Assembly (NCBI GenBank): GCA_945863875.1
Contig: CAMBBS010000007.1
Span: 89,259 to 144,546 of the forward strand
DNA from: Desulfopila aestuarii DSM 18488
Lineage (GTDB): Bacteria; Desulfobacterota; Desulfobulbia; Desulfobulbales; Desulfocapsaceae
Length of the DNA: 55,288 bases
Reading direction: 5' to 3'
Each line of letters starts with the position of its first letter. Positions within the stretch are counted from its first letter, which is position 1. The position numbers and the translations under genes were made by a program. The notes beneath the pieces were generated by a model. The model did no database searches, was not told where the DNA came from, and was given only the letters and a program-made list of their open reading frames with translations. This document shows positions 9,426-16,652 of the stretch, in pieces.

Positions 9426-10052
9426 ATGCTTCAGTCCCTGTCAATGGCCCTTCTCTCTCTTTTCGGCTGGAATCTTGAAAAAAAGATACCCGAGGACAAT
9501 AAAATTCTCATCATTGGTGCACCGCATACCAGCAACTGGGATTTCCCCTTGACACTGCTGGCCATGTCCGCACTGGGGCTTCGTTTTTCCTGGATCGGCA
9601 AGCACACCTTGTTTCGCGGCCCAATCGGCAGTCTCTACCGCAGAATTGGCGGTATACCGGTAAACAGAAAAGCCAGCAGCGGTTTCATCAATGAAATAGT
9701 ACAGTCCTTTGCGGCCAGAGACGTGCTCAGGCTCGCCATAGCCCCCGAGGGCACACGCTCCAAAGGAGATCACTGGAAGGCCGGTTTTTACCGCATCGCG
9801 GTCCAGGCAGATATCAAAATATGTCTGGGTTTTATCGATTACACGACAAAAACAATCGGTCTTGGCCCCACGCTGATGCCGTCTAAAGACATTGCCGCGG
9901 ATTTCGAGCTGATAAAAGAATTTTATAAGGAAAAAACCGGCAAACATCCGCACAAGAAAAGCACTATCCGTCTCCGGGAAAAAGAAATTTTACTCTTTGA
10001 GAAGGAATACGGCCAGCCCGCCGCGGTTCAGGACGAGGGCGCAGAGACCTGA
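9426..10052 (+). CDS. PlsC-like 1-acylglycerol-3-phosphate acyltransferase family protein
   Basis: 208 residues. The acyltransferase HX4D catalytic motif appears as HTSNWD (His34, Asp39). The substrate-phosphate motif is APEGTRS at about 114-120, and GGIPVNR supplies the middle block. It would transfer acyl groups from acyl-ACP or acyl-CoA to a lysophospholipid-type acceptor at the cytoplasmic membrane. This short, soluble-looking subfamily is often annotated simply as lysophospholipid acyltransferase; the true acceptor is not certain. It lies 25 nt after the DUF4136 lipoprotein gene, so probably the same transcript. No strong ribosome-binding site. Confidence 0.85.
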   Translation: MLQSLSMALLSLFGWNLEKKIPEDNKILIIGAPHTSNWDFPLTLLAMSALGLRFSWIGKHTLFRGPIGSLYRRIGGIPVNRKASSGFINEIVQSFAARDVLRLAIAPEGTRSKGDHWKAGFYRIAVQADIKICLGFIDYTTKTIGLGPTLMPSKDIAADFELIKEFYKEKTGKHPHKKSTIRLREKEILLFEKEYGQPAAVQDEGAET

Positions 10053-10283
10053 ACCGTCGCCTCGTTCAGAAAGACCAGTAGTGGAGATACATTTACCCTT
10101 TTTAAGGCGGCCGACCTCTTCCCGGATCGATGTACATAAAAAATAATTTTATGCCGAGGTATGTCATGTGCTATTGTTAAAGGAAATGTTTACGTTCACC
10201 GGAAAAAAGGCCATGTCACCTTCAAGCTGTCAAAGCTTTCCCGTCAATTCAGTTATTTTCAGATCAAAAAACAGGAAGTCAGT

Positions 10284-12041
10284 ATGGATGAAAAACCTGC
10301 CGAGCAGAACCAGAAAACGAAACTCTTAGAACCTACTTTTCATTACACCTCCCAACTGGTTCAGATTGGCGAAGATGGCACAAGCGATAAAATCTCTGTG
10401 GCAGAACTGGTACGGACAGGACAACTTCTCGCCGATTTTCCGAATTTCCACAGATTTGCCGCTAAAGGCTTTCAAAAGGCGCCCCTTGAGGTCGGTGACC
10501 ATGCCCACTTCTCAGAAGATAGAGGATCGCTCTTTGCCACTGTCTCGGGCTATCCAAAAATAAAGAAAATACGTCGTCCGGATTGTCCGGACTGGATCAC
10601 GGTACTCTCGGTCGAACCGCTCTTCGTTGTTTCACCGGATAAAATGAAGGTAAGCCTCGCCCTGCACCCTCCTCTGGAGGGGCTGCACAGCTTGCAGATG
10701 GAAGATATCGACAAACTGCTCGCCGAGGAAACCCTCGTTTTCGGTATCAATAACGAGGCCCTGGAAAATGTAAAAGAATTCCTCAGCAAAAAGGAAAAAG
10801 AATTCAGAAAATTTATCATCGCCTGCGGGCAGCCTGTCGGAGAAAGTAAGGACGCCTATCTCCGATATGAAATGGAAATCGGGCCCATTGCCGGGACGAT
10901 TCTGGAAAACGGCAGCATTGATTTCCGTGACCGACGAATAATGGTTGGCGTCAGTGCCGGTCAGTGTATAGCCACGAAGATCCCTGCCGTACAAGGTGAA
11001 CCGGGTATCAATGTTTATGGCGAAAAGACTGCGGCCACGGAAGGAAAAGATGTCAAAATCGAAATTCTTAACGATGCACGGTATTCTCCAGCAACACTGC
11101 AGGTAACCGCGACGAAAGACGGGGTGCTTTCCATTGTCAACAACAACACCATAAAAGTTCTCTCGCATAAAACAATAACCAGCGACATTGACTTTGAAAC
11201 CGGCAACGTTGAGAGCATGAATGCCCTGACCATCACTGGTTCGGTACAGCCCGGCTTCTGTGTCACGGCCGGTGGTGATATCAAGATCATGGGAAGTGTC
11301 ATGTCAGCCTCGGTCATCTGCGACGGCAATCTTGTCGTGCGGGGCGGCACGACGGGAAAAAACAGCCGGCTGCAGGCAAAGGGCGACGCCGACATCAACT
11401 TCATTGAGCAGGGTTCATTGCAATGCGGCGGTATTGCCGTCATTCGCAAACAATCGTACTACAGTGACGTTTCTGCCGGTTCGAACATACGCTGTCATGA
11501 TCTCAGCATAGTCATGGGAGGAACTCTCGTCGCTGAGGGGAATATCAGCCTCGGCAGCGTCGGTTCGGTAAACAGCACCCCCTCCCTTATTGCCGCCGGC
11601 ACTATTGCCGATCGTCTGGAACATTTACAACAGCTGAAGGCCAGTGTTCTGGAACAGCAGGACGAAATAATTCAGTGGCTGCAGCAGTACGGCGGCAGTG
11701 CAAAATCGAAAAAGGTCCGGCAGATGGAAAGGCAGCTGGCCGAGACGAAACTCCTCCTCCTGCGGGTCAATATGATCCCGGGTTCCGGCAGGTATTCACG
11801 GGTGGCCGGTCCGGACGGGGCAGACAAGGTCGGAATTGACAATGCGGACTACAACAGCGATGGGGGCATCGCCATAGGCAACATAACCATTGACGTCGTC
11901 GGCACTATCTGCGCCGGGACGATGATACGCATCGGCAACCGCGCCATGAAGTTGGAAAAGACCGTGTCAGGGAGACAGTTCAAGCTGCACGCCAACGGCA
12001 AAGGGATTCTCGCCGGACCGATGAAACGTTCAGCACGGTAA
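10284..12041 (+). CDS. DUF342/FapA-type polymer-forming protein
   Basis: 585 residues from the ATG preferred here, which has AGGAAG about 7 nt upstream; an in-frame ATG at 10161 gives 41 more residues but a poorly placed ribosome site. The N-terminal part is mixed alpha/beta (about 1-220). The centre (about 230-430) is a repetitive right-handed beta-helix with many short G-D/N-I/V turns (AGGDIKIMGSV, CDGNLVVRGG, AEGNISLGSV). A coiled-coil follows at about 435-490, then more turns. This is the layout of DUF342 (FapA family). FapA relatives occur near flagellar and chemotaxis genes and may form surface-associated polymers, but the molecular function is unknown. It ends 40 nt before the convergent Crp gene. 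Confidence 0.8.
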   Translation: MDEKPAEQNQKTKLLEPTFHYTSQLVQIGEDGTSDKISVAELVRTGQLLADFPNFHRFAAKGFQKAPLEVGDHAHFSEDRGSLFATVSGYPKIKKIRRPDCPDWITVLSVEPLFVVSPDKMKVSLALHPPLEGLHSLQMEDIDKLLAEETLVFGINNEALENVKEFLSKKEKEFRKFIIACGQPVGESKDAYLRYEMEIGPIAGTILENGSIDFRDRRIMVGVSAGQCIATKIPAVQGEPGINVYGEKTAATEGKDVKIEILNDARYSPATLQVTATKDGVLSIVNNNTIKVLSHKTITSDIDFETGNVESMNALTITGSVQPGFCVTAGGDIKIMGSVMSASVICDGNLVVRGGTTGKNSRLQAKGDADINFIEQGSLQCGGIAVIRKQSYYSDVSAGSNIRCHDLSIVMGGTLVAEGNISLGSVGSVNSTPSLIAAGTIADRLEHLQQLKASVLEQQDEIIQWLQQYGGSAKSKKVRQMERQLAETKLLLLRVNMIPGSGRYSRVAGPDGADKVGIDNADYNSDGGIAIGNITIDVVGTICAGTMIRIGNRAMKLEKTVSGRQFKLHANGKGILAGPMKRSAR

Positions 12042-12081
12042 TATATACAACCTCTTCGTGGGTGTTGGCGGCAAAGACCGC

Positions 12082-12750
12082 TCACTCCTTGGCCATTATC
12101 AGCCCTTCTCTATCCAGCAAGCTTATTTTTTTGCCGTGTACCTGAATAAGGCCTTCATCACTCATCTTGGCAAAAATCCTCGACAAGGTTTCTGGAATGG
12201 TGCCGAGCAGACTGGCAAGCTGCCCTTTTGAAATATCGAGCTCAACCTCGTCGCTGTCGCCCTGTTCGTGACTGAGATAATCCAGATAACCGGCGAGTCG
12301 CGCCGGCACCTCTTTCAGGGAAAGATTTTCAATCTGCCTGGCGAAAATCCGCAATCGCAGAGATAAAACGGCTAGCATATTTAACGAAATGGATGGGTTC
12401 GCCTCCACCAGCAGGATAAATTTATCGCGCGGGAAAAAAATGGTTTTGGTTTTTTCCAAAGCTTCAGCGGTGGCCGGAAAAGGCTGTCCATGAAAGACAG
12501 GCACCTCACCGAAAGGTTCTCCCTGGCCAAAAATATGCAGTATGTGCTCTTTGCCGGAAAAAGAGACCTTGAAAATCTTCACCCGGCCTTCCCCGACCAT
12601 ATAAAAGCCGACACATTTATCCCCTTCAAAAAAGATATTTTCACCCTTTTGAAAGGTTTTCTCCACTGCGATGCCGGCAAGCTCATCAACTTGTTGCGCA
12701 GGAAGACCCTCAAAAAGTATACTCGAGGCGATAATCTCTTTTTTATTCAT
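12082..12750 (-). CDS. Crp/Fnr-family transcriptional regulator
   Basis: 222 residues. A cyclic-nucleotide-binding-type jelly roll occupies about 10-120 (GENIFFEGDKCVGFYMVGEGRVKIF, GQGEPFGEVPVF), followed by a dimerisation helix (about 125-150) and a winged helix at about 170-215 with recognition helix region LASLLGTIPETLSRIFAKM. The phosphate-binding-cassette Arg and Ser of cAMP-binding CRP are not evident (GEVPVFHGQPFPATAEA). No N-terminal FNR cysteine cluster is present. The effector is therefore unknown; some relatives in sulfate reducers (HcpR, Dnr-like) sense nitric oxide via haem. It is divergent from dinB with a 254-bp gap. No clear ribosome-binding site is visible. Confidence 0.88.
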   Translation of the reverse strand: MNKKEIIASSILFEGLPAQQVDELAGIAVEKTFQKGENIFFEGDKCVGFYMVGEGRVKIFKVSFSGKEHILHIFGQGEPFGEVPVFHGQPFPATAEALEKTKTIFFPRDKFILLVEANPSISLNMLAVLSLRLRIFARQIENLSLKEVPARLAGYLDYLSHEQGDSDEVELDISKGQLASLLGTIPETLSRIFAKMSDEGLIQVHGKKISLLDREGLIMAKE

Positions 12751-12884
12751 GTTATTTGGGGACAGGCCCAGAGTAAATTTTCATGGAGAAATTCGATATG
12801 GTCACGGGCAAAGAGGGCATTGCCCCGCCGGTCCTCACCTTACCAATACTTCTTGATTATGACAATGTTTTCAAATTTTTAAAA

Positions 12885-12903
12885 ATTCGTTTACCATACG
12901 AAT
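12885..12903. promoter_or_regulatory. Inverted repeat between crp-like gene and dinB
   Basis: ATTCGT and ACGAAT form perfect 6-bp arms around a 7-nt spacer, in an AT-rich stretch between the divergent Crp-family gene and dinB. It is the size of an operator. Candidates are autoregulation by the Crp-family protein or SOS control of dinB, but it matches no consensus I can name with certainty. Confidence 0.3.
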
Positions 12904-13004
12904 ACGCCGGGTTAAATTGACGGTAAAGTTCACCCTACAGGCAAGCGGGGGCACATCCCGAAATCGTTTTTTCACCTGCAAGCTGTTTTTTCACCGACAA
13001 TCCC

Positions 13005-14102
13005 ATGTACAGTAAAAGAAAAATTGTCCATATCGACATGGATGCCTTTTTTGCCTCTATTGAGCAAAAAGATACGCCCGCCTTCCGAGGCAAGCCGGTG
13101 ATCGTCGGGGGTAGGCCGCAGAGCAGAGGGGTGGTTGCCGCCTGCTCCTATGAAGCACGGCGCTTTGGCGTGCATTCCGCCATGTCCTGCTCGCAAGCGG
13201 CACGCCTTTGCCCACAGGCTATTTTCACCAAGCCGCGCATGGACCGATACCGCGAAATTTCCGCCCAGGTGATGGCAATTTTTCATCGCTATACCCACCT
13301 TGTCGAACCGTTGTCCCTGGACGAGGCCTTTCTGGATGTAACAACCAACAGCCACAATCATCCCTCAGCGACAATACTTGCTGAAAGGATTCGCGGGCAG
13401 ATCTATCAGGAACTGCAGCTCACTGCCTCTGCCGGGGTATCTTTTAATAAATTTCTCGCCAAGGTGGCCTCGGATTTCAACAAACCGAATGGCCTGACGA
13501 CAATTCCTCCGGCAAAAGCTCTCGATTTTCTCGCATCCCTGCCGATTCGTAAATTTTTCGGTGTTGGCAAAGTCACCGAAAAAAAGATGCTCAGCCTGGG
13601 CATCAGAACCGGTCATGAGCTCCGCCAACAGACTGAAGAACAGCTCATCTTCCATTTTGGCAAAACAGGCTCCTTTCTCTACCATATCGTGCGCGGCATG
13701 GACGATCGACCGGTCGAACCGGCGCGAACGCGTAAATCAATCGGCAGTGAGACAACCCTTTCCCTCGACACCGACGACGACGGGGAAATCAACGATATTT
13801 TACAACACCTGGCAGAACAGATTGAACAGTCGCTTTTTAAAAAACAGACCGGCGGGTACACCCTCACCCTGAAAGTCAGGTACCACGATTTCACCACCAT
13901 CACACGGTCACAGACCGTCCGCACACCAATCTGTGCCGGCAACGATATTCTTTCTCTCCTGCCCGGTCTGCTTGCCTCAACCAGTGCCGGCAGGAAAAAA
14001 GTCCGTCTCCTTGGTCTTTCCATCTCCAGGCTTCTCGGGGATAAAAAGGTTCCCAGACAACTGGTGCTGCCATTTATGCAAGCCGCGGGGAACGGGACAT
14101 AA
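13005..14102 (+). CDS. dinB: DNA polymerase IV (Y-family translesion polymerase)
   Basis: 365 residues. It starts MYSKRKIVHIDMDAFFASIE, with catalytic Asp in HIDMDAFF. The second acidic pair is in LSLDEAFLDV, and the YEAR motif is in CSYEARRFGVHS. Helix-hairpin-helix thumb residues (FGVGKVTEKKMLSLGI) and the little-finger domain (KSIGSETTLS) follow. It copies past DNA lesions with low fidelity in the cytoplasm. The C-terminus lacks an obvious beta-clamp-binding pentapeptide, although QLVLPF near the end is a plausible one. The start is supported by homology rather than by a ribosome site. Confidence 0.95.
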   Translation: MYSKRKIVHIDMDAFFASIEQKDTPAFRGKPVIVGGRPQSRGVVAACSYEARRFGVHSAMSCSQAARLCPQAIFTKPRMDRYREISAQVMAIFHRYTHLVEPLSLDEAFLDVTTNSHNHPSATILAERIRGQIYQELQLTASAGVSFNKFLAKVASDFNKPNGLTTIPPAKALDFLASLPIRKFFGVGKVTEKKMLSLGIRTGHELRQQTEEQLIFHFGKTGSFLYHIVRGMDDRPVEPARTRKSIGSETTLSLDTDDDGEINDILQHLAEQIEQSLFKKQTGGYTLTLKVRYHDFTTITRSQTVRTPICAGNDILSLLPGLLASTSAGRKKVRLLGLSISRLLGDKKVPRQLVLPFMQAAGNGT

Positions 14103-14141
14103 GCCAAGGTAAGTCCCTTCAAACCACGCAACAGATGAAGA

Positions 14142-14160
14142 GTTTTTACGACGCCATCAA
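14142..14160 (+). repeat. Dispersed 19-nt repeat, copy 1
   Basis: GTTTTTACGACGCCATCAA, identical to copies at 24571-24589 and 35810-35828. It lies 39 nt after the dinB stop codon. The flanks share nothing beyond the core and one or two purines before it. Confidence 0.85.
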
Positions 14161-14282
14161 GAAAATAATCTGTAAGGTAAAAGACCATGGATAACCGGTT
14201 GTACTTAGCCGCCGGTATGGTTATTCTTGTCAGAATATTGCTTTCCCCCTTTCCCTCTACCCGACGAAAAATCCCAAACACC

Positions 14283-16133
14283 ATGAAAGATCTCCTTCGC
14301 TCCGTCTGGAACATATTCCTATATACCGGCAGATTTTTTACCTTTATCAGAAATTTCTTTTTCAATCTCTTGCTGTTGCTCGTCTTTATCGCTTTAGTTA
14401 TTTCTCTTGTGCCGGGTGAAGAAGCAAAAATCCCATCCGGCACCGTTCTCCGTCTGGACATCGCCGGGGATATCGTCGAAGAGAAAAAATTGTTGAGTAC
14501 CTTTGAGAAACTCCTGCAGGATTCATTAGCCATTAATGCTCCTGAGCCCGAGACGGCGCTGCAGGATATCCTGGATATTATACGCGGGGCAGCAGGGGAT
14601 AATCGTATCGTCGCATTGGTCCTTAATGTCAAAGATATGCGGAGCGGCGGCATGAATCAACTGCAGACTATCGGGCAAGCGCTCAATGATTTTAAAAAGA
14701 CCGGCAAGAAAGTGGTTGCCGCGGAAGACTACTACACGCAGTCCCAGTATTTTCTGGCATCCTATGCCGACAAGGTCCTTGTCAATCCAATGGGCGGGGT
14801 GGATATGCATGGTATCGGCGTCTATCGGCTCTATTTTAAGGACGCCGTTGAAAAGCTGGAAATCAATTACAACGTCTTTAAAATCGGGTCCTATAAATCA
14901 GCCCTTGAGCCGTTTACCCGCAACTCCATGTCCCCGGCGGATAAACAGCAGAATGAGCTGTGGCTCGCAGCGCTCTGGCAGGTCTATACGGACGAAATAG
15001 CAAAACAGCGCCATATTCCCGTTCACGCCGTGCAGTACTACACGGACAATATCGACAAAGCTCTTGACTCGACAAAAGGAGACGCCGCGCGGCTGGCTCT
15101 TGAGACGGGTCTGGTGGATCAGATTGCCACCAGGCAGGAAACCACCACCTATCTCGCTTCACTCTCACCGACACTGACCGGCGCGCCGGAATTACTCTCA
15201 TCCATGGATTATCTCAACACCATTACCCCCTCCTTCACCCCAGAGACATCTGAAGAATCAAAGGTAGGGCTGATCATTGCCGAAGGAAACATTCTGCCGG
15301 GCAAACAGCCACCCGGCATGATAGGTGGCGATTCGCTGGCAAATCTGATCAAAAAAGCGCGGGAAGATAGCGCGGTGAAGGCACTGGTATTGCGTATTAA
15401 CTCAGGAGGCGGCTCTGCCTTTGCGTCGGAAGTCATCCGCCAGGAAATCCTCGAGCTGAAAAAGAGCGGCAAGCCGATTGTCGTGTCCATGGGCAGTGTC
15501 ACTGCCTCCGGTGGCTACTGGATTGCCGCCGACGCCGACGAAATCTATGCGTCTCCTGCGACGATTACCGGATCGATCGGCATCTTCGGGGCCATTCCCA
15601 CTTTTGAAAAAACCTTGGCCTCGCTCGGGGTGTATCGCGACGGCATTGGCACCACGCCTCTCGCCGCCGGCCTTGATGTCACCCAGCCGCTGCCGGAACA
15701 GCTCAAAAGCGCAATTCAGCAGACAATTGTCTACAATTACGATCAGTTTCTGCAAATTGTCGCAAGCGGAAGAAATCTGGAGATATCGAGGGTTGCCGAA
15801 CTTGCGCAGGGGCGTGTCTATGACGGTCAGACGGCCCAGACGCTCGGTCTGGTTGACAAACTGGGATCCCTTGAGGATGCCATCGGCGGCGCCGCCGAAC
15901 TTGCCGGCCTGAAGGAGTTTACAACGGAATACATACAGCCGCCGGTGTCGATCAAAGACCATTTTTTAAACTTTATCACCACTGGTCTGGCTTTTTTAGC
16001 CAACACATCGGTTTCGCACAATCCAGTGGTCGTCCGCTTCCAGAAGACCTTTCGCCACCAGCTGGAGGAACTGCCGCTGCTCCATGACCCCCGCGGCGTT
16101 TACGCGCAGTGCCTGCTCAACCTGACCTGGTAG
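14283..16133 (+). CDS. sppA: Signal peptide peptidase SppA, 67K (long) type
   Basis: 616 residues from this ATG. One N-terminal membrane anchor (FFFNLLLLLVFIALVISLVP, about 25-45) is followed by tandem ClpP-like domains, as in Escherichia coli SppA. The N-terminal domain carries the general-base Lys (FKIGSYKSALEPF) and the C-terminal domain the nucleophile Ser (MGSVTASGGYWIAA), preceded by LRINSGGGSAFASE. It degrades cleaved signal peptides in the cytoplasmic membrane with its active site facing the periplasm. The frame is open from an ATG at 14187 that has an AAGG upstream, so a 32-residue longer form is possible; homology favours the inner start. It is followed by a two-way terminator. Confidence 0.93.
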   Translation: MKDLLRSVWNIFLYTGRFFTFIRNFFFNLLLLLVFIALVISLVPGEEAKIPSGTVLRLDIAGDIVEEKKLLSTFEKLLQDSLAINAPEPETALQDILDIIRGAAGDNRIVALVLNVKDMRSGGMNQLQTIGQALNDFKKTGKKVVAAEDYYTQSQYFLASYADKVLVNPMGGVDMHGIGVYRLYFKDAVEKLEINYNVFKIGSYKSALEPFTRNSMSPADKQQNELWLAALWQVYTDEIAKQRHIPVHAVQYYTDNIDKALDSTKGDAARLALETGLVDQIATRQETTTYLASLSPTLTGAPELLSSMDYLNTITPSFTPETSEESKVGLIIAEGNILPGKQPPGMIGGDSLANLIKKAREDSAVKALVLRINSGGGSAFASEVIRQEILELKKSGKPIVVSMGSVTASGGYWIAADADEIYASPATITGSIGIFGAIPTFEKTLASLGVYRDGIGTTPLAAGLDVTQPLPEQLKSAIQQTIVYNYDQFLQIVASGRNLEISRVAELAQGRVYDGQTAQTLGLVDKLGSLEDAIGGAAELAGLKEFTTEYIQPPVSIKDHFLNFITTGLAFLANTSVSHNPVVVRFQKTFRHQLEELPLLHDPRGVYAQCLLNLTW

Positions 16134-16139
16134 TCAGAT

Positions 16140-16170
16140 AAAAAAGGGGGGGCATCCCCGCCTCTTTTTA
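16140..16170. terminator. Bidirectional terminator between sppA and the PilZ gene
   Basis: An A-run followed by a G-run pairs with a C-rich stretch followed by a T-run (AAAAAGG with CCTCTTTTT, plus GGG with CCC inside). It can act as a rho-independent terminator in both directions, as expected between these convergent genes. Confidence 0.7.
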
Positions 16171-16178
16171 TTGGATCC

Positions 16179-16547
16179 TCACCTGGCCGGCGGCAGGTTC
16201 ATGGTCAACTCCACCCACTCCCATGGAGCATCAAGGATTTTGAATCCGATCTGTATGGTATTGTTCCCCTTCTTCACTCGCCAACAAGGTTTGACCAGCA
16301 TCTTATAGTGCTTGCCGCCACCGGAGAGAACAGCCGTATAGGCATGCTTGTCGGCGGAAAACGATTCAGGAAGGTTGGTGCATGCAAATCCGCCAGTGGA
16401 AATATCGCCAACGACACCGCCAATAACCTTGTTGTCGTCGGCAAGATTGCCGAGGAAGCCGCCAACCTCAGCCCGTTGATATTTTCGTTTGGCCTGACCA
16501 AACTGTCGCCCATGCCCTGTACTCTTTCGAGTCTCCAGCCAATGCAT
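16179..16547 (-). CDS. PilZ-domain protein (putative c-di-GMP effector)
   Basis: 122 residues, essentially one PilZ domain. The Arg-rich c-di-GMP-binding motif appears as KRKYQR (about 19-24) and the second motif as DISTGG (D/N-x-S-x-x-G, about 47-52). Binding of cyclic di-GMP is expected from the family. The output is unknown as there is no other domain. The start at MHWLETRK is chosen because GAGAGG lies 6 nt upstream. An upstream GTG/ATG in frame (16583) is possible but lacks such a site. Confidence 0.8.
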   Translation of the reverse strand: MHWLETRKSTGHGRQFGQAKRKYQRAEVGGFLGNLADDNKVIGGVVGDISTGGFACTNLPESFSADKHAYTAVLSGGGKHYKMLVKPCWRVKKGNNTIQIGFKILDAPWEWVELTMNLPPAR

Positions 16548-16652
16548 AGCAACCTCTCTCATCAAAAAACATTTATATTGCACTCTTGTTCATGAATTAT
16601 TGTCGGCGAGCTTTTTCGCGTGGAAAATGATACCACATTTTTATTAAGCAGG

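Noticed and set aside
10161-10283. Longer N-terminus for the DUF342 protein
   Set aside because: The upstream ATG has its GAGG only one base away, while the inner ATG has a well-spaced AGGAAG and a typical acidic start.
14137-14196. Short peptide frame (MKSFYDAIKK...) through copy 1 of the 19-nt repeat
   Set aside because: The same frame does not carry a start codon at the other two copies and no ribosome site is present, so the repeat is unlikely to be a conserved peptide gene.
13679-14653. Minus-strand open frame of 324 codons across the dinB-sppA junction
   Set aside because: Antisense to two confident genes and lacks any recognisable motif.
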